Virus record (IMG/VR): IMGVR_UViG_3300034106_001615
Span: 1-43,782 of that record
Direction: 5' to 3' (one strand)
DNA: 43,782 nucleotides
Source of the DNA: a virus
Position numbers and translations under genes: made by a program
Notes under the pieces: model-generated
Databases searched by the model: none
Seen by the model: the letters and a program-made list of their open reading frames with translations, nothing else
Told to the model about the DNA's origin: nothing
In this document: piece after piece, positions 32,029-40,549 of the stretch
Layout: the number at the start of each line of letters is the position of its first letter
How positions within the stretch are numbered: position 1 is the first letter of the stretch

Positions 32029-34089
32029 TCATTCTGCCCACATTCCTGCCTCATTGTTGGGCATTTCGACCCTTCCCCCCTCGTCTACCGACAGGCGACC
32101 AGCCGCCACAAGCTCAACGATCGCGCCGTTGATCTTGGTGCCGCGCTGGTCCCGCTTGTCCGGTCTGTCCGGGTCGGGCACGAACGGACGCCGGGCCAGC
32201 ACCGCCCTGACCAGCTCGGCCTGAGTCAGGATCCCCGTGTTGGTCGCCAGGAGGGTCGTGGCCTCTTCAAGCACCAGAGGCTGCCAGACGGCCTTGGGGT
32301 CGATGTCCTTGGGCTTGCCCTTCTGGCCCACCACCGCCTGCCTACCGACATCCGTGAAATGCACAACGCAGGTCGTCTCGTCATCCCCATCCGCGTCCTG
32401 CCCAACGACAACGGTCAAGAGCTCGAACCCGTACTCGCCGCCGTCCAGGCCGCCCTTCATCTTGGTGACGGTGGCAACGCGATCGTCGTCCAGGCGCAGC
32501 ACCTCGATCTCGAAGTCCGACGCCGCGCGCAGCCCTGACCAGCCACGGGCGCCCTTGCTCTCGTCCTTGCCACTGTGGTGGATCAGGATGACCATGGCGC
32601 CGGTGGCCCGGCTGATGGCCTTGCAGTAGCCCAGGACCTTGCCCATGTCCTCGCCGCTGTTCTCGTTGCCGCCGGGCATGACTTGGGCGAGGGTGTCGAT
32701 GATGATCACGTCGAACCCGCTGCCTTGCTTCTTGATCTGCGCGAGCAGGGCCTTGACGTCAATCTCCTCCAGGAAGTTCGGGGCGTCGCCGACGAACCGC
32801 ATGTTGAGGTCCGCCAGGGCAACGCCCATGTGCTGGCAGGCGCCGGCCAGACGCTTGCGCATGTCCTCAACGCCCTCCGCGGCAATCCACAGGGGCGCGA
32901 TCGGCCTGGGGGTCCGGTGACCGCGCCAGTCCCGCCCGAGGGTCAGGGTGGCGATCAGGTCGAACGCCACGAACGTCTTGCCGGAGCCGCTGGCCCCGTA
33001 GATCACGCCCAGGGTGGCGTGGGGGACGATGCCCTTGCAGAGCCACGTCGACTGCCGTCTGACGGCAAACTCGGGCGCGGTCTCGATGCGAAATCGCTCG
33101 GCCTTGGTGGTCGCTCCGATCCGGGGTTCTACCCCGGGGTTCTCCCCCGGGGGCGGCCCCAGGTCGTCGAACATGGCGTTGATCTCCGCGTGGGCGGTGG
33201 CCTTGGGCTTGGCCTTGACGCAGTGCTCGACCCACAAGTACTGCTGGGCGCGCAACTCGTTGTCGCCGCGGTGGCGCATCGCCACGTCCATCGCGTAGCT
33301 GCTCGCCAGGAGCGACAGCACCATCTGGTCGGGCAGGCCCAAACTGTACAGGCGCACGCCCGCAAGGTGCAGCGCGGCGGACCCGTCGCCCTCGTCCAAG
33401 CCCTCCAGCAGGAAGGCCATGGTATCGGCGGGCAGGTCCAGCGTACTGATGTCGGGCAGGACGATCTCGGGCCACACCTCGGGCATCGGCGGCACGCCCC
33501 CGGGGATGACGGTGAGCTTGGGCGCGGCGCTCTTGCCGTACCGGCTGCGCAGGTCGGCTTGCGTCGCCTCGGTGATGTCGTGGACCCCCAACGAGTCGCC
33601 GTAGATGTCCCCGGTGATCGTCAGGAAGCGCGCGGCGTGGCCGGCGTAGACCTCGACACCCAATTCGTGGTTGTTCCAGTCTGTTGGTGACGCGCCCCGG
33701 GCAACTATGCGCAGGCCCCGACCGCTCGGTGAGATCTCGGTGTAGCTGGCAACCGCCGCGATGATCTCGATCGCTCGGGCTGAGAACGCACCCGCCTCGT
33801 CGATACATTTGTCGATGTCGATGAACGTGAACTCGGGCAGCCCTGTCACCACGAACCCAAGCCCCGCGAAGGCGGTGGGGTTGGCCTGCAACTCGGCCTG
33901 CGCGGCCTCGAAGGTCAGCCACGTCTCGGGCTTGGCAGTGCTGCGTTGGTTGCCGGGGATCTTGTCCCACTTGCCTCGCTTCTCGTTCCATTGCGCTCGC
34001 CAGGGCGACCACCGCGCCATCGCCTTGAGCTCGCCGGGGATGTTGCCCGGCTCGTAGACCTCGCCAATCGGCGGGTGTGCTGTTGTCAT
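32029..34089 (-). CDS. Primase-helicase fusion (AEP-type primase plus RepA/AAA-type ATPase)
   Basis: A 686-residue protein. The N-terminal third resembles an archaeo-eukaryotic primase: FTFIDIDKCIDEAG gives the acidic pair, and SYTEISPSGRGLRIVAR is the typical later strand. The centre has Walker A GASGSGKT near residue 366 and Walker B FDVIIIDTLAQV near 460. ILIHHSGKDESKGARGWSGL gives the sensor/arginine region of RepA-like helicases (AAA_25). The C-terminus (TQAELVRAVLARRPF) may be a winged helix. It starts 12 bases after GGGA. It unwinds and primes phage DNA, and the origin-like array follows its gene. Confidence 0.85.
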   Translation of the reverse strand: MTTAHPPIGEVYEPGNIPGELKAMARWSPWRAQWNEKRGKWDKIPGNQRSTAKPETWLTFEAAQAELQANPTAFAGLGFVVTGLPEFTFIDIDKCIDEAGAFSARAIEIIAAVASYTEISPSGRGLRIVARGASPTDWNNHELGVEVYAGHAARFLTITGDIYGDSLGVHDITEATQADLRSRYGKSAAPKLTVIPGGVPPMPEVWPEIVLPDISTLDLPADTMAFLLEGLDEGDGSAALHLAGVRLYSLGLPDQMVLSLLASSYAMDVAMRHRGDNELRAQQYLWVEHCVKAKPKATAHAEINAMFDDLGPPPGENPGVEPRIGATTKAERFRIETAPEFAVRRQSTWLCKGIVPHATLGVIYGASGSGKTFVAFDLIATLTLGRDWRGHRTPRPIAPLWIAAEGVEDMRKRLAGACQHMGVALADLNMRFVGDAPNFLEEIDVKALLAQIKKQGSGFDVIIIDTLAQVMPGGNENSGEDMGKVLGYCKAISRATGAMVILIHHSGKDESKGARGWSGLRAASDFEIEVLRLDDDRVATVTKMKGGLDGGEYGFELLTVVVGQDADGDDETTCVVHFTDVGRQAVVGQKGKPKDIDPKAVWQPLVLEEATTLLATNTGILTQAELVRAVLARRPFVPDPDRPDKRDQRGTKINGAIVELVAAGRLSVDEGGRVEMPNNEAGMWAE

Positions 34090-34208
34090 TGTTGTCCCAA
34101 TCTCTGGCCGCGTCTCAGTCGGGTTAGGGTGAACTTACCGGCGGGGCAGAGACGGGATTGCCTTTCGGCATGGGGATCAGCCACACCTAGCCGGGGTTCG
34201 CGCACAGT
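34090..34208 (-). other. Intergenic leader with hairpins (no gene seen)
   Basis: 119 bases between the repressor stop and the primase start. CGTCTC/GAGACG arms (34109-34155 region) and a TGCC-TTTC-GGCA hairpin are visible. A GTG-started 20-codon frame ends TAA near 34128, but its SD is weak. Possible transcript leader; nothing else is identified. Confidence 0.35.
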
Positions 34209-34418
34209 CTACACCTCCTTCGACAGGAGCTCGGCGAGGCGCGGGTCGATCAGCAGGTCGCGGCTGATGCCGGTCATCTGCTCGACCTCGACGATGCGGC
34301 GCTGGGGCACGCACTTCTGTTTGATCCAGTAGCTCACGAGCTGCTGGGTGACGCCCAGCATCTCGGCTAGGTTGCGCTGGCTGCCAGCGACGGCGACTGC
34401 CTGTTCGATCCCGGTCAT
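34209..34418 (-). CDS. Cro/YdaS-like HTH repressor
   Basis: A 69-residue protein with start MTGIEQAVAVAGSQRNLAEM and SD AAAGGAG. The HTH LAEMLGVTQQLVSYWIKQKC is typical of Cro/CI/YdaS proteins. The C-terminal helix (RDLLIDPRLAELLSKEV) may dimerise. It is transcribed leftward from the divergent control region and probably regulates both blocks. Confidence 0.8.
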   Translation of the reverse strand: MTGIEQAVAVAGSQRNLAEMLGVTQQLVSYWIKQKCVPQRRIVEVEQMTGISRDLLIDPRLAELLSKEV

Positions 34419-34545
34419 GGTGTTGCTCCTTTGTACAAAAGCCGATGGTACACGAGAAAAGTTGTAGGGGGGCTTGCGGAGCCTCACAACAATGCTATAG
34501 TACTTGGGCTGGACAACATTTCGTTTGTCCTATGTAGGAGCCCTC
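34419..34545. promoter_or_regulatory. Divergent control region with extended -10 promoter and palindrome
   Basis: Plus strand: -35 TTGCGG (34474-34479) and -10 TATAGT (34496-34501) with TG two bases before it, spacer 16. Minus strand: -35 TTGTGA and -10 TACAAC, spacer 17, overlapping the first. TTTGTACAAA (34430-34439) is a perfect 10-bp palindrome in the repressor leader. ACAAC/GTTGT words recur nearby. These are likely targets of the HTH repressor. Confidence 0.65.
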
Positions 34546-34953
34546 ATGAGTCTAGAACAAGCCCTGGCGGACAACACCGCCGCCATCCGCGAGTTGATCG
34601 CGGTGATGCGCCCAGCGGCGCCGGTTACCGCACCCGTGATGACGTACCACGTCGAGTCAACCAAAGACAACGTGAGCACGATCGTTGCCCGCATCGATGG
34701 GTTGCCGGTGTTGGTCAAACCGGACGAGAAGGCCGCCCCCGAGGTCCCGTATGTCATGCCGGCGCTCCAGCCGCGTGAGGCCGTGGTGGAAGCACCGGCA
34801 GCGGTTGAGTACGCCCAGGTGGCCCAGGCCATCATCGACTCGTTCAAGGTCGACCGGACCAAGGTCATCGCGGCGCTGGGCAAGTTCGGCGCCAAGAAGG
34901 GTCCCGAGCTCAAAAAGGAGGACTACGCCGCTTTTTTGGCGGAGCTGGCCTGA
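34546..34953 (+). CDS. Hypothetical early protein (135 residues)
   Basis: Start MSLEQALADNTAAIRELIAV at 34546 with AGGAG 5 bases upstream. A coiled-coil N-terminus, a middle linker, and a helical C-terminal segment (VAQAIIDSFKVDRTKVIAAL, then KFGAKKGPELKKEDYAAFLA), a layout common in early phage proteins. It is the first rightward gene. Function unknown; DNA association is possible. Confidence 0.65.
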   Translation: MSLEQALADNTAAIRELIAVMRPAAPVTAPVMTYHVESTKDNVSTIVARIDGLPVLVKPDEKAAPEVPYVMPALQPREAVVEAPAAVEYAQVAQAIIDSFKVDRTKVIAALGKFGAKKGPELKKEDYAAFLAELA

Positions 34954-34967
34954 CCCCAGGCTTTGAG

Positions 34968-35282
34968 ATGGACCGGCAACGGGGCGAAGCGTTGGGGGAG
35001 TTCGGTATGCGGCTTGTGGAATCAAGCCAAAGCGCCGAATGGAAAGAGTTGGCAAAGCGGATGATTCTGGAGTACATCGCGGACAAAGGGCCGTGCGTCA
35101 TAGAGGACGCGCGCCAGTACTGCATTGTTTGCAACCTACCGGACCCTACGCATCCCAACGCCTGGGGGGCAATAGTCTCCGGGCTTGCCAAGTCGAACCT
35201 AATTGAACGCACCGGGGAGTGGGTGAAAGCCTCCTCTGTACTGAGTCATGCCAGCATGTACCCGATCTGGCGAATTAAATAA
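34968..35282 (+). CDS. Winged-helix-like early protein (104 residues)
   Basis: It starts MDRQRGEALGEFGMRLVESS. PNAWGAIVSGLAKSNLIERT resembles the recognition part of a small winged-helix family found in phages. The end has LSHASMYPIWRIK. The SD region before it is unremarkable. Probably DNA-binding; target unknown. Confidence 0.6.
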   Translation: MDRQRGEALGEFGMRLVESSQSAEWKELAKRMILEYIADKGPCVIEDARQYCIVCNLPDPTHPNAWGAIVSGLAKSNLIERTGEWVKASSVLSHASMYPIWRIK

Positions 35283-35292
35283 AGGAACAGAA

Positions 35293-35610
35293 ATGACTGA
35301 AAAAGTGGACACGGTTGAGAGCTTGCGGGAGAAGCTCAAACTCACAACGGACCGCGCCAAGTGGTTCCGAATGTGCAGTTATAAGGAGGAATTGCAGGCC
35401 GATCGAGCAAAGCAAATTGGCGCTTTTGACATGTACGTTGCAGCGTTGCTCCCCGCCCTGGTGTCGACGTACCCCAACGTCTACGAGCTCACCCACAAAA
35501 TTTGCGAGATTGTCGAGCACGTATTGGGCGCACGTGAGGAGTTTATTAGGGCCGATGACATGGAACTGCCCGACGATCCCGATTACCCCGACGACGAGGA
35601 CGAATTCTGA
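35293..35610 (+). CDS. Hypothetical early protein (105 residues)
   Basis: Start MTEKVDTVESLREKLKLTTD at 35293 with AAAGGA upstream. A helical charged body ends in an Asp/Glu tail (DDPDYPDDEDEF). It may mimic DNA or bind a partner, but nothing specific is seen. Its TGA overlaps the next start (TGATG). Confidence 0.6.
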   Translation: MTEKVDTVESLREKLKLTTDRAKWFRMCSYKEELQADRAKQIGAFDMYVAALLPALVSTYPNVYELTHKICEIVEHVLGAREEFIRADDMELPDDPDYPDDEDEF

Positions 35611-36764
35611 TGGCCGGCATTCACGCAAAACTCTCCCCCAGCAGCGCAGCGCGCTGGATGACCTGCCCCGGGTCGGTGATCCTCTGCGAGGGCCTGGAGG
35701 ACAGGTCGAGCAAGGCCGCGGACGAGGGCACGATGATGCACTTGGTCGCCTCGGAGTGCTTGGCCCAAAACCTGGACGCCGCCGCTGATTTCGAGAGCCT
35801 CACGCCGGAGCAGGCGCAGTCGGTGCAGACCTACGTTGACAACGTCCGGGCAATCGTCGCCGCCACCGGGGGCATCCTGCTGGTCGAGCAGAGCCTGCCG
35901 ATCGATCACATGACGGGCGAGGAAGGCGCCACCGGCACGGCGGACGCGGTCATCCTGACGCCCGACGAGTTCATCGTCATCGACGCCAAGTTCGGTCGTG
36001 GGGTGGTGGTGGACGTGGTGGAGAACGCCCAGCTCATGATGTACGCGCACGCGGCGTACGTGGAGTTTGGGCACGCCTACTCACCGACGCGCGTGCGCAT
36101 GATCGTCGACCAGCCGCGCCTTGGTGCGCTGTCGGAGTGGACGATCTCGGTGCCCGAGCTCGAAGGGTTCGCCCACAAGGTTCAGCGCACTACCTGGGCG
36201 ATCGGCCTGCACGACGAGACCCTGAACCCCAGCCCCAAGGCGTGCCAGTGGTGCCGGGCCAAGGCGACGTGCCCGGCGATCCGGGAGCAGGTCCTGGCCG
36301 ACTTCGACGTAGTGGTGCCCGAGACCGCCGACGACGCCGACCTGGGCCGCGTGATGACCAACGCATCGCTGATCGAAGCGTGGGTCAAGGCGGTCCGGGC
36401 CGAGGTCGAGCGGCGCCTGCTGGCCGGTGAGTCTGTGCGGGGCTACAAGCTCGTGCAGGGCAAGCGCGGCAATCGGGCCTGGGGTGACCCAGCGGTGGCC
36501 GAGGAGGCGCTCAAGAAGATGCGTATCAAGCACGACCAGATGTACAACTACTCGTTGGCGAGCCCGACCAACATCGAGTGGGTCTTCAAGCAGGGCGACC
36601 TGGGCCCGCGTCAGTGGGCCAAGGTGCAGGAGCTCATCACCCAAGCCGAGGGCCGCCCGTCGGTGGCCCCGGAGACAGACAAACGGCCTGCGCTGGTCAC
36701 ATCAGCAGCCGCTTCCGATTTCGATGACGTGACAACACCAACCCCCCAAGGAGAAGAAGCATGA
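35610..36764 (+). CDS. DUF2800 protein, RecB/Cas4-like nuclease with Fe-S-like cysteines
   Basis: A 384-residue protein. AKLSPSSAARWMTCPGSVIL at the N-terminus includes Cys19. The core GTADAVILTPDEFIVIDAKF has the PD-(D/E)XK acidic pair and the DxK lysine. QLMMYAHAAYVEFG follows. At the C-terminal side Cys212, Cys215 and Cys221 (CQWCRAKATC) complete a one-plus-three pattern like the 4Fe-4S nucleases of the Cas4/AddB group. The role is probably a DNA exonuclease in phage replication or recombination, together with DUF2815. Confidence 0.8.
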   Translation: MAGIHAKLSPSSAARWMTCPGSVILCEGLEDRSSKAADEGTMMHLVASECLAQNLDAAADFESLTPEQAQSVQTYVDNVRAIVAATGGILLVEQSLPIDHMTGEEGATGTADAVILTPDEFIVIDAKFGRGVVVDVVENAQLMMYAHAAYVEFGHAYSPTRVRMIVDQPRLGALSEWTISVPELEGFAHKVQRTTWAIGLHDETLNPSPKACQWCRAKATCPAIREQVLADFDVVVPETADDADLGRVMTNASLIEAWVKAVRAEVERRLLAGESVRGYKLVQGKRGNRAWGDPAVAEEALKKMRIKHDQMYNYSLASPTNIEWVFKQGDLGPRQWAKVQELITQAEGRPSVAPETDKRPALVTSAAASDFDDVTTPTPQGEEA

Positions 36765-37297
36765 AAATCAAGCTCAACGCAGTGCGCCTGTCGTTCCCCC
36801 AACTGTTCGAGGCCAAGACGGTCAACGGTGAGGGCAAGCCCGCCTTCAGCGCGGCCTTCCTGATCAGCCCCAAGGACCCGCAGATCGCGATGATCAACAC
36901 CGCCATCACGACGGTCGCCGCCGAGAAGTGGGGCGCCAAGGCCGACGCGATCTTGAAAACGATCCGCGCGGCGGACAAGACCTGCCTGCACTCGGGCGAC
37001 CTGAAGTCCAACTACGACGGGTTTGAGGGGATGATGTACATCAGCGCCCGCAACCCGCTCAAGCCCTCGGTGGTGGACACCAACCGGTCGCCGCTGGTGG
37101 CCGAGGACGGTCGCCCCTACGCCGGTTGCTACGTCAACGCGGTGCTGGAGCTGTGGACGCAGGACAACAACTACGGCAAGCGCGTGAACGCGACGCTGAT
37201 GGGCGTCCAGTTCTACAAGGACGGCGAGTCGTTCGTTGGTGGTGGCGTGGCCGACGCGGAAGACTTCGACGACCTGACGATCGAGGACTTGGTCTGA
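36761..37297 (+). CDS. DUF2815 protein, probable single-strand DNA-binding protein
   Basis: A 178-residue protein. It starts MKIKLNAVRLSFPQLFEAKT, and later YAGCYVNAVLELWTQDNNYG and FVGGGVADAEDFDDLTIEDL. This matches DUF2815, thought to be a single-strand-binding protein with an acidic C-terminal tail, here EDFDDLTIEDLV. It commonly travels with DUF2800. Its ATG overlaps the stop of the nuclease (ATGA). Confidence 0.8.
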   Translation: MKIKLNAVRLSFPQLFEAKTVNGEGKPAFSAAFLISPKDPQIAMINTAITTVAAEKWGAKADAILKTIRAADKTCLHSGDLKSNYDGFEGMMYISARNPLKPSVVDTNRSPLVAEDGRPYAGCYVNAVLELWTQDNNYGKRVNATLMGVQFYKDGESFVGGGVADAEDFDDLTIEDLV

Positions 37298-37303
37298 TTT
37301 ACT

Positions 37304-37333
37304 GGGGCGCTTTGCGGTGATCAGCGGCGCCCC
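37304..37333 (+). other. Hairpin between ssDNA-binding gene and gp49-like gene
   Basis: GGGGCGC (37304-37310) pairs with GCGCCCC (37327-37333), leaving a 16-base loop. No T-run follows. It may reduce read-through or protect the upstream mRNA. Confidence 0.35.
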
Positions 37334-37360
37334 ACCTTCAACAAGAGACGGAGAGACGAA

Positions 37361-37903
37361 ATGACCACAATTACTGTGAAAAACGTGGAAGACAACATCC
37401 AGAACACGGTGTACTTCAGCGGCGCGGATGGGTACAACGGCCAACATTTTCGGACCACGATTGGGTTCCCCAACACGCCAAAGGGCTTAGAGCTCGTGAC
37501 GTTCTGCGTCCTGGTCCTGCGCAACGGGTTCATCATCACCGGCCAGTATGTGTGCAAAGATGCAGAGAGCTACAACAGGGAAATTGACCAGTGTTCTGCC
37601 TATTTTGACGCGATTCGTAAGGCCATTCCGGTTATGCTTTACGCCGCTATGGCGCAGCCCAAAGACACCCGAGCGGTTGCGCAGAAGTCCCTTGCAAAGC
37701 ATTGGAGCAAGCTGAAGCGGAGCGACGCCAAGAAGGCTGCGGGGCCCAAGGTGGTTGACCCCGAGGCGCCATGGGGCCGCAAGAAAGACGGCACACCGGC
37801 CAAGCGGCGCGGCCCTGGGCCTGTCGTCCACACCATCGGCGCCACCGGGGAAGTGACCGGGGAAGTGACCGGGGAAGTGACCGGGGAAGTTGCAGCCACA
37901 TGA
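37361..37903 (+). CDS. Gp49-like phage protein with C-terminal tandem repeats
   Basis: A 180-residue protein. Its start has GGAGA upstream. NTPKGLELVTFCVLVLRNGF and IITGQYVCKDAESYNREIDQ match the Phage_gp49_66 family (small early proteins of unknown role). After residue 110 a basic linker leads to four TGEV repeats (37844-37891). The repeat and linker look like a recent addition. Its TGA overlaps the polymerase ATG. Confidence 0.7.
   Translation: MTTITVKNVEDNIQNTVYFSGADGYNGQHFRTTIGFPNTPKGLELVTFCVLVLRNGFIITGQYVCKDAESYNREIDQCSAYFDAIRKAIPVMLYAAMAQPKDTRAVAQKSLAKHWSKLKRSDAKKAAGPKVVDPEAPWGRKKDGTPAKRRGPGPVVHTIGATGEVTGEVTGEVTGEVAAT
37844..37891 (+). repeat. 12-bp tandem repeat, four copies
   Basis: ACCGGGGAAGTG repeated four times (last ends in GTT), coding TGEV. 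The copies are near-perfect, so the array is young and prone to length change. Confidence 0.85.
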
Positions 37904-39981
37904 TCGACCTCTACCTGGACCTGGAGACGTACTGCACCGTGCCGATCGCGCACGGTACGCACGCCTACGCCGAGAAGGCGGAGGTCATGCTGCTGGCCTA
38001 CGCTGTCGGTGAAGACGACCCGCAGGTGCTGCAGTTCCCCGACGAGCTCCATAGCGATCGTTGGGTGCAACTGCGGGCCACGCTCGACGAGCCCAGTGTC
38101 CGGGTAGTCATCCACAACAGCCACTTCGACCGCACGATCCTCCGGCACGCCATGGGGATCGTGATTCCCACGAGCCGGATCCACGACACCATGGTCCAGG
38201 CCCTGAGCCACGGCCTGCCGCCCAGCCTGGGGCAGCTCGGCGAGGTCCTGGGCCTGCCGGCGGACAAGGCCAAGGACAAGGACGGGAAGAAGCTGATCCA
38301 CCTGTTCTGCAAGCCGCTGCCCGACAGCCGGATCCTGCGGCGCGCGACTCAGGCCACGCACCCGGCGGAGTGGGAGCGGTTCCGCGCCTACGCGGCCAAC
38401 GACATCGTCGCGATGCGCGAGTGCATGCGGCGCATGCCGTCGCTCAACAACACCCCGACCGAGCGCGCGTTGTGGGAGCTCGACCAGACGATCAACGACC
38501 GGGGCGTGGCGATTGACCTGGGTCTGGCCCGGGCGGCGATCGCCGCGGTAGCCAAGGCCCAAATCGATTTGAAGCAGCAGGCCCAGGACATCACCGGCGG
38601 GGCGGTGCGCAGCACCACCCAGGGCGCGGCGCTGCGCCTGCAGATCCTGGAGCAGTTCGGGATCGACATGCCCGACCTGCAGATGGGCACGGTCGAGAAG
38701 TACCTTGCCGACCCTGCGGTGCCCGATGCGCTCAAGGAGCTGTTGGAGGTCCGCCTGCAGGCCAGCAGCACCAGCACCAAGAAGTACCAGACCCTCATCA
38801 ACGGCGTCAACTCCGATGGCCGGCTGCGGGGCACCCTGCAGTTCAACGGCGCGGCGCGCACGGGCCGGTGGGCCGGCAGGCTGTTCCAGCCGCAGAACCT
38901 GCCCAGGCCCACGCTCAAGCAGCCCATGATCGACGCCGGCATCGAGGCCATCAAGGCGGGCATCGCCGACATGGTCACCGACAACGTCATGGAACTCGCC
39001 AGCTCGGCCATCCGTGGCACGATCATCGCCTCGCCCTACAAGCTGATGGGCCGCAAGAAGCTGGTGGTCTCCGACCTCGCCAACATCGAGGGCCGGGTCC
39101 AGGCGTGGCTGACGAACGAGGGGTGGAAGCTCCAGGCGTTCCGCAACTTCGACGCCGGCATCGGCCCCGACCTCTACAAGTTGGCTTACAGCAAGTCGTT
39201 CGGTGTCAGGCCGGAGGACGTCACCGACGACCAGCGGCAGGTCGGCAAGGTGCAGGAGCTTGCGCTGGCCTACGCGGGCGGCGTGGGGGCATTCGTGACC
39301 TTTGCAGGGGCCTACGGTATCGACCTCGACGCGATGGCCGCCAAGGTCCTGCCGCTGGCGCCTGAGCTGGTGGTGGAGGAGGCCGATCGGTTCTTCGAGT
39401 GGACGCTGCGCGAGAAGCGATCGCTGTTCAACCTGTCCGACGATGCGTTCGTGGCCTGCGACACGCTCAAGCGGGTCTGGCGCTACGCGCACCCCAACAT
39501 CACCGACTACTGGAAGCGCCTGCAGACGCTGGTGAAGCAGGCCCTGGGCACGCGCGGCATCGAGTACGTCGACCTGGGCCTGCGCGTGAAGGTCACGAAG
39601 ACGTGGCTGCTGATCACGCTGCCGTCGGGCCGGGTGGCGTGCTACCCGGCGCCGCAGATCAAGAACGAGGCGATCACGTACATGGGCATCGACCAGTTCA
39701 CCCGGAAGTGGACCCGCATCCAGACGCACGGCGGCAAGCTGTTCGAGAATCTGGTGCAGGCGATCGCTCGGGACGTCTTGGCGCACAGCATGCCGCTGAT
39801 CGAGGCCGCCGGCTACAAGATCGTTTTGACGGTGCACGACGAGATCATCGCCGAGGCGCCGGACAGCACCGAGTTCAACGCCGAGCACCTGTCGGAGCTG
39901 ATGTCGGCGCCACCGGCCTGGGCGGCGGACATGCCGCTGGCCGCCAAGGGCTTCGAGACTTACCGTTACCGAAAGCAATGA
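37900..39981 (+). CDS. DNA polymerase, family A (PolA type, exonuclease plus polymerase)
   Basis: A 693-residue protein; start MIDLYLDLETYCTVPIAHGT at 37900. Exonuclease: D-x-E in LYLDLETY (residues 3-10) and HNSHFDR near residue 70. Polymerase: motif A SDLANIEGRVQAWL (about 390), motif B RQVGKVQELALAYAGG (about 446), motif C TVHDEIIAEAP (about 645). No 5'-nuclease domain, as in phage polymerases. It replicates phage DNA with the primase-helicase. An apparent 5' extension to 37771 is shadow. Confidence 0.92.
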   Translation: MIDLYLDLETYCTVPIAHGTHAYAEKAEVMLLAYAVGEDDPQVLQFPDELHSDRWVQLRATLDEPSVRVVIHNSHFDRTILRHAMGIVIPTSRIHDTMVQALSHGLPPSLGQLGEVLGLPADKAKDKDGKKLIHLFCKPLPDSRILRRATQATHPAEWERFRAYAANDIVAMRECMRRMPSLNNTPTERALWELDQTINDRGVAIDLGLARAAIAAVAKAQIDLKQQAQDITGGAVRSTTQGAALRLQILEQFGIDMPDLQMGTVEKYLADPAVPDALKELLEVRLQASSTSTKKYQTLINGVNSDGRLRGTLQFNGAARTGRWAGRLFQPQNLPRPTLKQPMIDAGIEAIKAGIADMVTDNVMELASSAIRGTIIASPYKLMGRKKLVVSDLANIEGRVQAWLTNEGWKLQAFRNFDAGIGPDLYKLAYSKSFGVRPEDVTDDQRQVGKVQELALAYAGGVGAFVTFAGAYGIDLDAMAAKVLPLAPELVVEEADRFFEWTLREKRSLFNLSDDAFVACDTLKRVWRYAHPNITDYWKRLQTLVKQALGTRGIEYVDLGLRVKVTKTWLLITLPSGRVACYPAPQIKNEAITYMGIDQFTRKWTRIQTHGGKLFENLVQAIARDVLAHSMPLIEAAGYKIVLTVHDEIIAEAPDSTEFNAEHLSELMSAPPAWAADMPLAAKGFETYRYRKQ

Positions 39982-39982
39982 C

Positions 39983-40549
39983 ATGGCGGAGTACGTGTTG
40001 CATGCGGAGGACTGGGAAGTAAGACCCACGGCGTTGCCCGACGCTAAAGCTCTGGTTCAAAAATACCATTACGCTAAAGGGGGGTCGAACACAGCGGTGT
40101 ACGTACACGGGTTGTATCTTAAATATACCGACACATTGTTTGGTGTAGTTTGGTGGTTGCCCCCAACAAGAGTAGCTTGCGAGTCGGTCAATAAATCAGA
40201 GTGGAAAAAAGTACTAGGACTCAGTCGTATGGTGATGCGCCCAGATACCCCAAAAAACGCATGTTCATTTTTGTTGGCTAAAAGCATTAAAGCCATACGA
40301 AAAGAACGCCGTTTTGTATCGCTTGTTACTTACGCCGATGAAAGCCAAAACCATACAGGGCATGTGTACAAAGCATCTAATTGGGCTTATGTCGGTAAAA
40401 CAGGTCCGTACCCGCGTTGGCTTAATAAGGACGGGATGCAAGTAGCCGTCAAAGCCACAGTTACTAGGACAAAACAACAAATGGAAGATTTAGGGTACGA
40501 AAAAGTTGGATCGTTCTATAAACATAAATACGTAATACATTTGACATGA
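39983..40549 (+). CDS. Mom-like DNA-modification protein (GNAT fold), low-GC insert
   Basis: A 188-residue protein. VQKYHYAKGGSNTAVYVHGL, GLSRMVMRPDTPKNACSFLL, VSLVTYADESQNHTGHVYKA and SNWAYVGKTGPYPRW match the Mu Mom family, which modifies adenine in DNA by a carbamoylmethyl-type group and protects against restriction. The gene is visibly richer in A+T than its neighbours, which suggests separate acquisition. It begins two bases after the polymerase and overlaps the VRR-NUC start. Cofactor use is not shown by sequence. Confidence 0.8.
   Translation: MAEYVLHAEDWEVRPTALPDAKALVQKYHYAKGGSNTAVYVHGLYLKYTDTLFGVVWWLPPTRVACESVNKSEWKKVLGLSRMVMRPDTPKNACSFLLAKSIKAIRKERRFVSLVTYADESQNHTGHVYKASNWAYVGKTGPYPRWLNKDGMQVAVKATVTRTKQQMEDLGYEKVGSFYKHKYVIHLT

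Noticed and set aside
34090-34208. tRNA or small leader peptide
   Set aside because: No acceptor/anticodon/T-arm arrangement could be built; the 20-codon frame has a weak SD.
37639-40029. A 796-codon open frame on the minus strand, opposite the DNA polymerase
   Set aside because: It is antisense to a clearly coding gene, rich in Arg/His/Leu/Gln repeats expected from high-GC codon bias, has no SD and no domain.
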